Assembly (NCBI GenBank): GCA_023376005.1
Contig: CM042150.1
Span: forward strand, 77,088,296 to 77,152,295
Origin: Doryteuthis pealeii
Lineage: Eukaryota > Mollusca > Cephalopoda > Myopsida > Loliginidae
Direction: 5' to 3'
DNA length: 64,000 bases
Below the pieces are notes generated by a model. It did no database searches. It saw nothing but the letters and a program-made list of their open reading frames with translations, and was not told where the DNA came from. Position 1 is the stretch's first letter. Every line of letters starts with the position of its first letter. Of this stretch, positions 10,550 through 21,519 are shown piece after piece. The position numbers and the translations under genes are program-made.

Positions 10550-10900
10550 ATTTATCTTGTTTTCCCACCCCATTTTCTTTAATTATTTTTTTTTATTCTT
10601 TTCTTTCTTATTTCAAAACGCTATCTATCTATTCCGTTTTCATTGTCTTTCTGTTCTTTAATATTGCATCTATCGTGTTTGTGTTCCTCTTTTCTATCAT
10701 TTCATTAATCTATTTCCCGTATTAAGAACTTTCATATTAAGATACATCTATCTATTAAGTTTCCTTTGTGTTACTCTCTATCAATCAACTCTGCTTCGTC
10801 TTTGTTTTTTTCATTTTATTACTCTTTTGTCTCTTTCTTTTTACTCCTTTTCCATTTTCTGTTTATTAAGCGTTTTTGAAGTATTTTCCTTTAATTTTGC
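10550..10900. repeat. Pyrimidine-rich tract
   Basis: About 350 bases are strongly T- and C-rich on the plus strand, with repeated 'tctatctatt' and 'ttctttctt' words but no fixed unit. Confidence 0.6.
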
Positions 10901-11048
10901 CTTACCTATGCCCCCGTTGTTCTCATCTATCCTGCAACCTTCTTTATTACTCTACATTCCCCGCATCTAAGGTTCTTCCTGTTGTAGGTACCATTAACTA
11001 AGTTCGTGCACTTTTTTTATTCTACTTCTAAAACATCTGCCCGATCTC

Positions 11049-11165
11049 TTGGCAAAGTGTCAACTTGGCACTGAACAACATCTGGAGTCTTTGAATTAGA
11101 GGGGAAAAGAAATGTAGCCAAAAAAAGAGAAAGAGAAAAATAAAGGCAATTGGATAGATAGATGG
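11049..11165 (+). repeat. Dispersed repeat family J
   Basis: The blocks 'caacttggcactg', 'aacatctgg' and 'agaggggaaaagaa' recur in the same order at 15910-15950. Both copies run on into a G/A-rich stretch and a short GATA run, which may be the original tail. Confidence 0.55.
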
Positions 11166-11487
11166 AAAAAAGGCGGGGTTAATCATGAACCAGTTGGGTT
11201 CCAGCTGTAACAGCGGACCATGTTGATATTGGTGCTTCTGATTAGGAAGGAGTGAAGGATCCATATTATCTCCCTTATATCGAGAATTTGGATCATAAGA
11301 AATGACGTTCAGTGCAAAAAGATCTTATAAAATTAACATTTAGTTGCAAATTGGATTAAAAATTGTTTATTCATTACATTAAGTTTATTTTTCTAATAAA
11401 ACTCTCGCTGCGATGTTCTGTTTTTGCTGGCTTACAATTACATACACATAAATGAGCAATTATATAAATAGACAGATAAATAGACTG

Positions 11488-11489
<2 letters not shown>

Positions 11490-11537
<48 letters not shown>
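11490..11537. repeat. (TA)n microsatellite
   Basis: Uninterrupted TA repeats. Confidence 0.95.
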
Positions 11538-11538
<1 letters not shown>

Positions 11539-11559
11539 GGGGTAAATAGAGAAACGAAA

Positions 11560-12010
11560 GAGAATGTTGTGAACATGAGAGATGAAAGAAAGAAGAACCC
11601 ATTATTAAAGTGGATATGGAAGTTGAGGAAATGTGTAGAGGGAACAAAAGTAGAAAAGAATGTAAAGAGGATTGTTAGACTATTTAAATAGGGAGGTGGA
11701 GGAAAAAAGGAATAGCTTAGAAAAAAAACATTCTCAAAAAATGGAAAAGAGAGAAAACAATGTGGGGTAGAAAGGAAAAAAATACAATAAAAAGAATAAA
11801 GACGCGAGCAAAATGAAGCGAAGAAAACAGAAGCGAGGAAAATGAAAGTGCAAAAGAAATTAAAAGACACAGGGTTAGGAGAGCATAAGATAAAAGAAAA
11901 GATTTGGGAGAGTTAAAAAAAAAAAGAATCATAGAGAAAAAAAAAGAAAAAGAAAGAAAAAGTAATGATAAAAAACTGTAGAACGGGAAATAAGAAAACC
12001 CAAAATGAAC
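11560..12010. repeat. Long purine-rich strand-asymmetric tract
   Basis: About 450 bases are dominated by A and G on the plus strand, without a fixed repeat unit. The long frames on both strands here (lysine/arginine-rich on plus, phenylalanine/serine-rich on minus) are products of this bias and not genes. Confidence 0.6.
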
Positions 12011-12189
12011 AAGACGTCATTTGAGAACAGATAGAGTGACAAAAAACACGATAATGGAGGCGGGAGAAACCAAGTAGCGGGGGTAATGATGAGCACTTTA
12101 GCATGACAATATAGGAACTATTTATAAAAGATAACTTAGGTTTTTCCAAACTACCAAGAAGTCATGCATACGCTAACCTACATTTTTAC

Positions 12190-12475
12190 TGGCTATATTT
12201 AGCTTAATCTGACACAAGACCACGTACACTGGGGGAGGGGTACTTGAGAATCACACTGGTGTAGGAGGGGCACACTGGGGGGGGGGCAGTAAATGTGAGA
12301 GAATTGTCAGCATCACAAATTCACAATAGCCAATATACTTCAGAAACTGAACTTTTAAAATATACGAATTTAGCTTAGTCTGACACAAACGCATTATAAA
12401 GGGGGCCCAATGAAGATCGAATCTACAGATTAATGATCTTCGATACAACCTCATTAACCGTTACGCCATAGCAAA
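12190..12475 (-). mobile_element. tRNA-headed repeat family K, with partial duplicate
   Basis: On the minus strand 12385-12472 reads TATGGCGTAACGGTTAATGA and then TAGATTCGATCTTC, a tRNA-like A and B box. The body ends with 'tttagcttagtctgacacaa' (near 12369). That end word occurs again at 12197 beside G-rich sequence, and a third time, diverged, near 60135. So one headed copy and one headless copy lie side by side. Confidence 0.5.
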
Positions 12476-12479
12476 CATC

Positions 12480-13400
12480 CCTTTAACTTTTTCTGAATTT
12501 TTGAAATGAGGCTTGATTATTTGGATTATTTGGACTATTGTCCTCATAGTTATTGTTATCTACACAAAGTTTCGGCCGTTGCGCAGGTAACAATAAAATA
12601 GAGACAATAGCCAAAATAATACAAAATACCTTTAGTTATTTACTAAATTTAGCTGAGGGACAAGACAAAAATAATCAGTTACCCAGTGATGATCGAAGGC
12701 AAATTGGTCTGATGGTCTGTGTGATCAGTTTCTTAACTCTCATGCTACAGTAGCTTTAAAAATCAGTATACGAACATTCTGGTTTTAGAACGTGACCCAC
12801 TGTTGCAAGTAGGAAATAAGCTAGTACCTCGTGGGTGGGACTAAACGTATATGCACGTGCGTTCTTAAAAATGCATATCTATATAATTACATTTTTTTTC
12901 TGATGGATAAGAGGCGTTTAAAGGATGTATGGAAATAATATATCACGTCTTCAGCACCGATATTGGATAGGAGGTTTCTCCTCAGCATTCAATGTGAGAA
13001 GGGAGTGGGGAGAAGCTGTAGTGAGCCAATGTAAAGCCTGCGTCTGATAGACCGATGAAGATAAAGTATATAATCGAATGGTGGCAAATTGAATGAATAA
13101 GCAAAAGTTCCGATTGCTACAAAGTTTTAATTCAAGGTTTTGAATCAGTTTATTCTGATTCTACACACTACCACGGTCGGAATAGTTATCTGGATTACCT
13201 TCAGGGGATCATCCACACAAACAGCATCTACCACATATATGTAAAAGGTGTTAGGGTCAATGTCACTTCTTGGTACTTGAAACGTTTTCATTCAGAATAC
13301 CAGCGGAGGTAAGCTATTTTTGGCATCACACAATCGTGCGCGGGAAAGGCATTGCTTAAAAAAAAAAGAAACATGTCGACCGTGCCTTTAGCAAGAAGGG
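12480..13400. other. No gene recognised
   Basis: AT-rich unique sequence. Small frames (12553-12753, 13288-13482) show no recognisable domain. Confidence 0.35.
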
Positions 13401-13422
13401 TAGGTAGACCTTCAGCAGCAGC

Positions 13423-13525
13423 CACCTTGCCTGCCTGTCCTGAATTGGCTTTAACAGCCATGAACATGATTGCACTCAACATCGACCACCCCCTTAATCT
13501 TCATTCACGAATCAAAGTCACAATG
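13423..13525 (+). repeat. Dispersed repeat family I
   Basis: Second copy of the block seen at 9917-10010, in the same orientation. Confidence 0.45.
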
Positions 13526-13761
13526 ATGAGGAGGAAGAGTTAAATATCAAATCAAAATAACCATTAACACAAAAACTGACCTGTTGTGGTCTAAGCTTCT
13601 CATATTAGTCGCTCAAATGAAATCAATGTTTATTTTACATATTTTATTCTATTTTTAATCAAAAGAAAAGCTTTTAAACAGTACGTACATAATAGAAGAT
13701 ATTCCATTTCAGCGTGTTAGATGTATTTAAAGAAGATTGTTTGGGTTAGAGATAAAGAGAC

Positions 13762-13763
<2 letters not shown>

Positions 13764-13822
<59 letters not shown>
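13764..13822. repeat. (GA)n microsatellite
   Basis: Uninterrupted GA repeats ending in a G-run. Confidence 0.95.
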
Positions 13823-13829
<7 letters not shown>

Positions 13830-14086
13830 GACACTGAAATAGACTTATTATCTTTCGTAAACTAAAACTAGGATTCCAATCAGAAATACCAGAGTATAAA
13901 AATCCATTAATATGATAAATCGGTTTCAAAGAAGATAATAATCCCATCAACGTCGAAGTCTGTTCTATAAGAGAATGTACGATATTTTTATGTATTTTGT
14001 CTAAAACCCATATATACAAAATGAAATTAGCAATAAACATTGATGTGAAACTCTTGTAAAGCGGCTGATTACGTTATTGTGCAGGC

Positions 14087-14221
<135 letters not shown>

Positions 14222-14411
14222 GAAGACAATACGGAAAACAAAATTGGCATGTTCTGCTATTAGGATACCTTCATTAATAAATGTTATTTCGCAAAAAAAA
14301 AGAAAGAAGTTTACAAGGGAGATAGAAAAGAATTTAAGGCCTTAAATCAAAATTAGATATCGTGTATTAGTTAAGTTTTAGGCCATATTATATGAAATGC
14401 TGGTTTCTTCC

Positions 14412-14740
14412 AGGCCGTTGTCGTGTCAAAACTGCTGTATGACTGCACCACCTGGACCCTAACTGACTAGAGAATAAACTAGATGGGAGCTGCACAAGAA
14501 TGCTGCGGGTGATCATCCGAGTAAGACGTGCTGGAGAAGCAAGGGAGAACTCATAAGCGACGTCCTCCTGTGGAAGCCAGCACATGGACAAGCCAGTGTG
14601 GGCCGACCAGGAAAAACGTATGTTGATCAGCTCTGTGCGGATGCAGGATGATGCATAGAGGACCTCCCGAGAATGATGAGTGATGGGGACGGATGGAGAG
14701 AGATAGTCATGGATATCCGCGCTGAAAGCGTGACATGATG
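14412..14740 (+). pseudogene. LINE reverse-transcriptase C-terminal remnant
   Basis: Three blocks typical of the end of LINE ORF2 proteins occur in order: KLLYDCTTWTLTD (about 14425-14465), DGSCTRMLRVIIR after a frame shift (about 14483-14521), then LISDVLLWKPAHGQASVGRP and KTYVDQLCADAG in another frame (about 14550-14648). After a stop the same frame continues with EDLPRMMSDGDGWREIVMDI. The region is therefore the 3' end of an ORF2 gene broken by frameshifts and stops. It is less decayed than the related copy at 5226. Nothing upstream is recognisable, so this is probably a 5'-truncated insertion. Confidence 0.85.
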
Positions 14741-14929
14741 ATATGAAATGCTGTTTTCTTCTTTCATTGATTATGCCTCTTTGTATCACAAATTCCTGAT
14801 GAATTATTTTGGTGAGGACAGAGGATATATTGTAAAAACCTAGCCGTAAATCGGTGCTATTAGTCTGATGAATCAGTGCGCTTTCTATGCACGTTCATCG
14901 TGTTATATGAAGTTTAGAAGAAAATGTTG

Positions 14930-15030
14930 TTGTTTATTGATTTTCATGGCATATCAACCTGTCTGGAGTTATGCCATGCCTAACGTTTAGGAAGTGATAC
15001 ATATCGTGTATTTATATTTGTACTTCTTAG
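14930..15030 (+). repeat. Family E-like fragment
   Basis: 'attgattttcatggcatatc' followed by a 'tggagttatgcc' block resembles the start of the E copies at 6042 and 7200. The alignment is weaker. Confidence 0.35.
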
Positions 15031-15117
15031 TAATTGGTTTTAACAATGTGTTAGCATTATTGGGGATTATGTTGTATGGTATCGATTTGTTTCATGTCTA
15101 TATTCTATGGTATAATT

Positions 15118-15347
15118 TTATTTCCCTAAAAAAGAGAGAATATCCTCTATGTTAACGTTTTCAAACAGATCTTTCATATTGTTTGCTTTAAAATAACGGT
15201 TTCTGATGTGAGCAAAAAACCTGCATTCCATGAATAAGTGTTTAACTGTCAAAGGTGTTTGACATGTTCCACATTGTGGTTTTTGTTCTTGTTTGAGTAT
15301 ACAGGAGTGTATTAGTCTTGTATGACCAATGCGTAAACCGAATAAAA
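15118..15347 (-). pseudogene. LINE ORF C-terminal remnant (second type)
   Basis: The minus-strand frame ends with LFGLRIGHTRLIHS, then CGTCQTPLTVKHLFMEC, then NMKDLFENVNIEDILSFLGK and a stop. The order RIGHTRLTH, Cys-x2-Cys...His-x4-Cys and a final 'LFENV...ILxFL' block is characteristic of the extreme C-terminus of jockey- or Ingi-like LINE polyproteins, after the RNase H domain. The frame is intact for about 75 codons to its natural stop. The N-terminal extension of the frame is only a CA microsatellite. It is a 5'-truncated copy, probably younger than the other LINE pieces. Confidence 0.85.
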
Positions 15348-15527
15348 TGGATATAGAGTACGCACAAACACACACACACATTATATATCTATATATGTAA
15401 AACAACATTTCTTCCCTCCTTGTAATGTGTAAATTTTGTTTTGGGGAATAACCTTTTTCTTTTTGATGAAGCTATCCTTATAGTGAAAAATGTCAGTTTA
15501 ATTTACCGTATTGTCTTCTTTTTCTCT

Positions 15528-15532
<5 letters not shown>

Positions 15533-15580
<48 letters not shown>
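15533..15580. repeat. (TA)n microsatellite
   Basis: Uninterrupted TA repeats. Confidence 0.95.
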
Positions 15581-15582
<2 letters not shown>

Positions 15583-15897
15583 AGACAGAAATGATCAATG
15601 AATGAAACGTTAATTTTCCACAAAAAGAGTTCCTTCGGTATTCAACAGACTTAGTTCAGTGAGTTTTACATTGATTTAGTGTGAGGTTGTGTCCTTGTAC
15701 TCTTTAGGAATATGCTCCACATTCTCAAATCTTTTGCCCTTGAGTTTAAGAAACAAGAAATAGTGTCATGCAGCTATGTCTGTTGGTTATAAAACGTATT
15801 GTACCAGCACAATTCTCTGCTTAATTTTTTCGAAAAAATATTATCGAAAAATATATTTAATATTTTTTTTTTTTAAATTGGAACTGACTGATCAAGT

Positions 15898-16020
15898 TAA
15901 CTTGGCACTGGGTAACATCTGGGCAGTTTGAATCAGAGGGGAAAAGAAGAGCAAATGTCTTTAAGATTAGAAAGAGGAAGATAAAAAGGAATAAAAATAT
16001 CACATATAGATAGATAGATA
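15898..16020 (+). repeat. Dispersed repeat family J
   Basis: Second copy of the 11049-11165 repeat, ending in GATA repeats that touch the head of the next SINE A copy. The short GATA run may have been the insertion site. Confidence 0.55.
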
Positions 16021-16022
16021 AA

Positions 16023-16293
16023 TGGGGGCACGTGGTGTAAAGGTTACCATCGTGGGAAATGGGCACGACGAGACGAGTTCAAATCCCGAACGAGGCTGTT
16101 TGCATTTCATATATCGCTAATACCATTGGGAAAGGTAGAAAATCAACTATTTTCCCTCCAGCTACGGGTAAATAGTAGGGAAAACTAAGCTCTTTAATCT
16201 TTGTATGGTAACCAGTCTAGAAGAAGGAAAATTGAATTCAAACCTGTTAAACTCTGCTTTAGAAATAGACATTCTATCGTGCGGAAGGGTTAG

Positions 16294-16294
<1 letters not shown>
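16023..16294 (+). mobile_element. SINE family A, full-length copy
   Basis: It starts GGCACGTGGTGTAAAGGTTA (A-box-like), has GAGTTCAAATCCCGAACGAG (B-box-like), the 'gctacgggtaaatagtaggg' body block, and ends CGGAAGGGTTAGTA before a TA tail. The tail has become a compound TA/GA microsatellite. Confidence 0.85.

Positions 16295-16385
<91 letters not shown>
16293..16385. repeat. Compound (TA)n(GA)n, SINE tail
   Basis: TA to about 16312, then GA to 16385, directly on the 3' end of SINE A. Confidence 0.95.
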
Positions 16386-16388
<3 letters not shown>

Positions 16389-16945
16389 ATGCTATTATAC
16401 TTATTTCTATCATAATTGCCTTATCTAAGTTGCTCAGTAAAAGCTAACGCCTCAGTCTCGATCATTTTTGATCAGGCGTCGTCTCTAAGTATGCGTATAA
16501 GGGGTGCCGAATTATCGTCCGTACATCAGATTTTTATATACTATTTGATCCATGCATTTTTTTCTTTTCTAAGCCAATAACTGTCAACCATATTTTATTT
16601 GCAGACTTCAATCTCTGTGCACATATTAATGTCACTAAATTCTAACATTATAAAAAAATTATAGCTGCCAAATCACCTTCATCGTTTTTCGCTTCGCTAT
16701 CCAGAATATCTCGCTTTAAGATAATATAGATGTAAGTAAAATAAGATAATATTAATATAAATAAAAATATAAAACCGAAGACCCCGAAAATGAAAGAAAG
16801 CCATTTACAAAAAAAAAAAAAAAAAAAAAAGGAAGAAAAACTTTTCTTGCTCCAATGAAACATCTATTTTTTTTAGAAGTATACTGATGTTTACACATAT
16901 CGCATGTTCTGTGATTCAAGTTAATGTGCGTGCAAGTGTGTGATT
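16386..16945. other. No gene recognised
   Basis: AT-rich sequence with a poly(A) run at 16810-16830. The A-run has no recognisable retroposon body on its left. Confidence 0.4.
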
Positions 16946-16966
16946 ATATATATATATATATATATA

Positions 16967-17100
16967 TAAAGATAAACCTAATGAGTTAGATATACCTACT
17001 AAAAGTTTCGCTTAGTGCTCTTCAGGGCTAAGATCTTAGCCCTGAAGAGCACTAAGCGAACATTTTAGTAGGTATATATGACTCATTAGGTTGATCTTTA
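16967..17100. repeat. Near-perfect 67-bp-arm hairpin
   Basis: 16967-17033 and 17034-17100 are reverse complements with only a few differences and no spacer. The centre is CTAAGATCTTAG. A (TA)n tract (16946-16968) lies directly on its left. It has no coding capacity. The extended stem looks like a fold-back MITE or a local template-switch event. Confidence 0.85.
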
Positions 17101-17381
17101 TTATTTGCTCTACTTAGCTATTGAGCACCCTTTACTTATTAGCTTTAGTATATCCTAGCAGTTTTTGTATGAATATATATTTTCATATATATATACATAT
17201 AAATTGTTTTTTTTTTGGCCAAGTATTATAATATCAACTGATTACTTTCGGTTGGTACGACTAGCTTGGTCTTTTCTTTTTTTCAACATTTGTTTTTGTC
17301 CAGGTGATGTTTGGTAGTATATTTTTACAATCAAACTATTTGCCGGGTTTTCCTTACCGCAAGGGTTTACCAACAAGTTTG

Positions 17382-17382
17382 G

Positions 17383-17462
<80 letters not shown>
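17382..17462. repeat. Compound (TA)n(TG)n microsatellite
   Basis: TA (one slip at 17407) to 17434, then TG. The bases before it (accaacaagtttggta) recall the SINE A tail. Confidence 0.95.
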
Positions 17463-17465
<3 letters not shown>

Positions 17466-17479
17466 ATGTACATTTAGGC

Positions 17480-17740
17480 AGCAGGTTCTCTTGAACGTTT
17501 TGTTAAAAAAGATACGCAAAGACTTGCTATTTAGCTTTTTTATTCAGATTTTCATTTTGGTGAATGATATGTTGCAACTGTGTTTGTGGGCAATTTAAAA
17601 ACTGTCCAAAGTACCTGTGAGTACGGGCACTTTGACCATGTACAGTCATTTTCGTAGACGTCGGTGCTCCTATGTTGTGCAGTACTTGGTTGATTGTGTT
17701 CAAGGGGATTTTAATGCGGCGTTACATCATGTACATAGCA
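17480..17740 (-). repeat. Left copy of an inverted repeat pair
   Basis: Its reverse complement matches 18250-18450 in order: 'ccttgaacaca', 'tcaaccaag', 'acaacataggagcac', 'aaatg', then 'ttaaattgc'. No intact frame remains in either copy. The level of divergence suggests two old insertions of one element in opposite orientation. Confidence 0.6.
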
Positions 17741-18229
17741 ACTACAGATAGCCGTAAGATTTAAAACAGTCAATCTTATTCTCGCTAACAAGCAACATTA
17801 CTATGTAAAACTAATGTTATAAATGAATTATTATGCCATTTAGGAGTTTGTATCTCCAAAACTAATGCTGATAAAACAACACTTAATGTATACGTCGGAC
17901 GTACCACCATCATAGACTAACTTTCCATTTATCCAGTGGGTATACTATTTACATATACAACAACAAAAACATAATCTCCATAAATATTCGACAAATTCTA
18001 GTTGACAATACAAAATATTATAAACCGTTAATTGTAGAAAACAACTATAAGTATTAGAATAGATACTTATAAAGAATAGACAGCCAACATCAAACAAAAT
18101 ATCTTTTAGCTTGAGGTGGGCGTCTTAAAATGCATTTGATATAGATACAACTACATAGGATTCAGTGGGTCCATAATCACATGTCCCTTAGCCGTTATAT
18201 CTACACTTCAAACCAGCACCTTAACCTAC
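17741..18229. other. Spacer between inverted copies
   Basis: AT-rich, with many stops in all frames. I see nothing recognisable in it. Confidence 0.4.
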
Positions 18230-18450
18230 GCGTTCGTACACGACGTCACGCCCACCTAAGAATTCCTTGAACACAGAGTCAACCAAGCATTCTACAACAT
18301 AGGAGCACGTACGTCCTCAAAAATGGCCGAAGTTGATTAAAAGTACCCGAATCAACCTACACAAAAGAGACAATAAACAGTTCTTAAATTGCTTTCAGTC
18401 CCAGTTTGTGACATCTCGTTTGCCAAAAACAAAAGCTGAATGTCATCTTT
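18230..18450 (+). repeat. Right copy of the inverted repeat pair
   Basis: Partner of 17480-17740. It contains 'caacataggagcacgtacgt' (about 18297-18316), the best-matching word. Confidence 0.6.
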
Positions 18451-18464
18451 AATATAACATGCCT

Positions 18465-18700
18465 GCCGGGTTAGCTCAGACGGTAGAGCGTTCGGCTAGA
18501 AACCACAAGGTTCCTAGTTCGATACCGGTCCCCCGCCAACTCAGCGTATGAGTAGCACAGGGATCTGTGCGGTAAAGTAAGGAGCTGATGGTAGGTGTGG
18601 CGCTTCCACCTCAGATGCCAAAACAATCTCCTTGGTCTAGCGCTATTAAAAAGGGGATAGACTCCCTCGCTGACTGGCTGATACTGACTATAGGCGCCCC
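18465..18700 (+). mobile_element. SINE family B, full-length-like copy
   Basis: The head reads GCCGGGTTAGCTCAGACGGT (clear A box, TAGCTCAGACGG), then CCTAGTTCGATACC (B box). The body has 'gtagcacagggatctgtgcg' and 'aaaaggggatagactcc'. It aligns over its whole length with 24372 and, reversed, 54180. The tRNA-like head is better preserved than in family A. No CCA end, and the body shows it is a retroposon and not a tRNA gene. Confidence 0.85.
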
Positions 18701-19190
18701 CGACGACTTTACTTACTTATTTATGCTAAGTTTTGGTTTAGTAGAGCAGAATTATGTATTTTTTAGTCCAATTTGCAACTAAAAGACAATTTGTGGTGTT
18801 AACATCTGCGCTAAACGTCCTATTTAATGATAAATAATAATTCAATATATGGCGATAACTATGAAATCCCAATTAGAATCTCATTCTCTTTTTAAATAGA
18901 TGCATGGAGACCACTGTAAATAGAACATTTTTTAAGATTGTCGAAAATTTATAGCATTTTCAATGTTTTGTCTAACACATTACCCCAATACATACCTATA
19001 TGATAAAAACTTATGTTTTACGCTGTAGATTCTCAAATGAGCCAGTATCAATACGTCGATAGTTTTACTTTTTTTTTTCAGAGGTAAAAATATTTTGATA
19101 TTGCTCTGTATTTTTGTGAACATTAAAGTTTTTACTGTTTAAAAATGCTTTTAGCCTTAATTTTTAATCATAATTTTACACACACTCACA
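18701..19190. other. No gene recognised
   Basis: AT-rich unique sequence without recognisable features. Confidence 0.4.
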
Positions 19191-19194
19191 CGTT

Positions 19195-19310
19195 CACTTC
19201 GTACTGATGACCTTAAAATATCTGCAACTTCCCTTCTCCAAGTGCCCTCTTTCATCACCAGGTATCTTGAGAAAATATCTCATACACTGTCACGCCATGA
19301 TGACTGAAGA
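19195..19310 (-). other. Possible transposon coding scrap
   Basis: On the minus strand one frame reads RYLVMKEGTWRREVADIL followed by RSSVRSER, open for about 26 codons and unusually free of AT-bias residues. It may be a fragment of a mobile-element protein. No flanking block confirms it. Confidence 0.25.
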
Positions 19311-19485
19311 AAACAATGCCTTTGTCCAATAACTTACATGCTAAAAAAAGCTGTTTCTACTTACTAAACCGTGACGTGAGACAAACTATTTATATAAATG
19401 ACTACTATGATGAAAGACGTACTCCGTTTAAATATGTATATAAATGTGAAAGCACATGAGACTTCCAGATATCTTAAATAGTCCC

Positions 19486-19492
<7 letters not shown>

Positions 19493-19546
<54 letters not shown>

Positions 19547-19582
19547 TAATTCACTATGCATAAATGAAAGAATGCTGCCCAA

Positions 19583-19671
<89 letters not shown>
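19493..19671. repeat. Microsatellite cluster (TA)(TG)...(CA)(TA)
   Basis: TA to 19531 and TG to 19546, then a ~38-base unique spacer, then CA (19584-19622) and TA (to 19671). The two compound tracts are mirror images of each other around the spacer. Confidence 0.9.
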
Positions 19672-19675
<4 letters not shown>

Positions 19676-19839
19676 TAACGGTAAAACGTAAAAAACTATG
19701 AGATATCGATTAGAATCGTTCATATAATCATCAACACAAGCACCAGTATCATCAAGGACCGCAGTTAGAACGGGTCTACGAATCTCTTAGTGACCAAACA
19801 TCACAATACTTGAGAGATTTTATATTTTTGTGGGGGAGT

Positions 19840-20165
19840 ACTCGTGGTGTAGTGGCTAATATGCTGGTGCGGCATCATTGTAAGCGAGTTTGAAGTCTTT
19901 TCGGAAAGGCCTCGGTCCTGGACCGGTTAAGTAATTAACAGTGTAGATCAGGGTGCTATTACCCCCGGGCAACACCTACACCCTTGATTTAAAGGGGTAA
20001 GGCTGGGTTTATTGCCCAATGCCTGAAGCACCCTCTTGAGAGGGAATGCCGATGGGATCTACGCATTTTAGGCACCTACCATACCATGAGTTTCAGCTCG
20101 TGGGGATCCCACATTAAAAAGACGTTGTGTCACAACCGCACCCGTTGGATGCGAGGTAAATAACT
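19840..20165 (+). mobile_element. SINE family G, long copy
   Basis: The head has CTCGTGGTGTAGTGGCTAAT (A-box-like) and a degraded B box ('gcgagtttgaagtc'). The body has 'gggtttattgcccaatgcc', 'gagagggaatgccgatggg' and 'agctcgtggggatcccac', and aligns with 25540-25755. Confidence 0.65.
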
Positions 20166-20389
20166 AATTTTGAAAAAGGTATAAGCTCCTTAATTTCCCA
20201 GCTTTAGATTAAATAGTACTACTACTATTCTTCGATAGGGATGACGTTGGCATACCAAAGAAACCAAAACAAATCTGTATATTTCTACAATAGACGTCGA
20301 ATCAAAAAAGTTTGATCTTAAAAAATGATGATTATTGTGGTTTTTGAAAAATATTAAAATTGTAAGTAATAAGGGAAAAGAATAAAGCA
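20166..20389. other. No gene recognised
   Basis: AT-rich unique sequence. Confidence 0.35.
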
Positions 20390-20620
20390 TTAGATAATTT
20401 TCTCGAAAAGGAAAAAGAAAGAAAATGAAGACAGACAAAGTGGTGGAAACAAAAAACAGAGGTAAAAAAATATGAGGGGTGGATAGATCAAAGTAGAGGT
20501 GAAGATGGGAAAAGAAAGTTTAAAAGTTAAAAAGTGTGAGGAGGAGTGAGGGAGAAGTTAGAATATAAAAGGAAAAATCTGCACTTGTAAAAGAGAAATA
20601 AAAAAGTATTTCAGTTTGCT
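20390..20620. repeat. Purine-rich tract
   Basis: Plus strand dominated by A and G with no fixed unit; similar in style to 11560-12010. Confidence 0.55.
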
Positions 20621-20707
20621 ATAAATTGTATTTTTATCCTGAGGGGTGGAGCAATTTAAACCTGGCGTACTCGAATGAAGTGGCTATTTTCTTTTAACTT
20701 TCACATT

Positions 20708-20821
<114 letters not shown>

Positions 20822-21050
20822 TTATGAATATATCTATCATCGAGTACTGCGTAAATCAAATATCACTAAAACAACGCCTCCCACCTATTCCACTTAAACA
20901 TCCTTTGCTTCAACACATCTGGCGCATCGTTTCTCATTTTTTTTAACTCTCTAAAAATATATATATTTTTTTATAGTTCTCTTGATTGAGCCAAAAACTT
21001 TGCAGCTCCCTCTCGTTAATAATTTTATTTATGTAATTCTGTCTTTTTGC

Positions 21051-21310
21051 TCATTGTGTAATGGTAATCGTCGTAGTAAATGGACACGAGAACTTGAGTT
21101 CAAATTCTGGACGAAGCTACTTGTATTTCACAAGACACTACTATCCTTAAGAACGGTATGTATCCAGCTATCCTCCCAACAGCCATGGGTAAATAGTAGG
21201 GAGGACATGACTCTTTAACCGTAGTATGGCAAATAGTCTAAATTCAAACCTGTTAACCTCTAAAAAATTGACATTGTGTCACATATAGCTCGTACGGAGG
21301 GGTTGGTAAA
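21051..21310 (+). mobile_element. SINE family A copy
   Basis: GTGTAATGGTAATCG at the start, then GAGTTCAAATTCTGGACGAA (B-box-like), 'gccatgggtaaatagtaggg', and the diagnostic end CGGAGGGGTTGGTAAATATA. Head slightly shortened. The TA tail is short. Confidence 0.8.
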
Positions 21311-21332
21311 TATATATAATTTTATTTTCTAG

Positions 21333-21502
21333 CCAGTTCTGCCAGCTATGCCCCACAAAAAAAGGAGAAAAAAAGCCGAGACGAGAGGGATTCATGCCTT
21401 TCCCAAAGGTATTAGTGCGAGGTTAAACACAAATCGGTTTCTCCATGATTTGAACTTAACTCGCTGTCTCCATGTTGTTTGATAATAACTATTAGGCCAC
21501 CT
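21333..21502 (-). mobile_element. SINE family A, 3'-truncated copy
   Basis: Minus-strand head and mid body: the B-box part is reversed near 21441-21460 and 'aaaggtattagtgcg' lies at 21405-21420. Together with the plus copy at 21051 it forms a head-out inverted pair 20 bases apart. Confidence 0.65.
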
Positions 21503-21519
21503 CAAAATCTATACAATTA

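Noticed and set aside
11460..11870. 136-codon Phe/Ser-rich minus frame
   Set aside because: Reflects the purine-rich plus strand; no conserved motif.
18465..18540. Genuine tRNA gene
   Set aside because: The A and B boxes are good, but the acceptor stem is not closed and the SINE body continues without break; the same unit recurs at 24372 and 54180.
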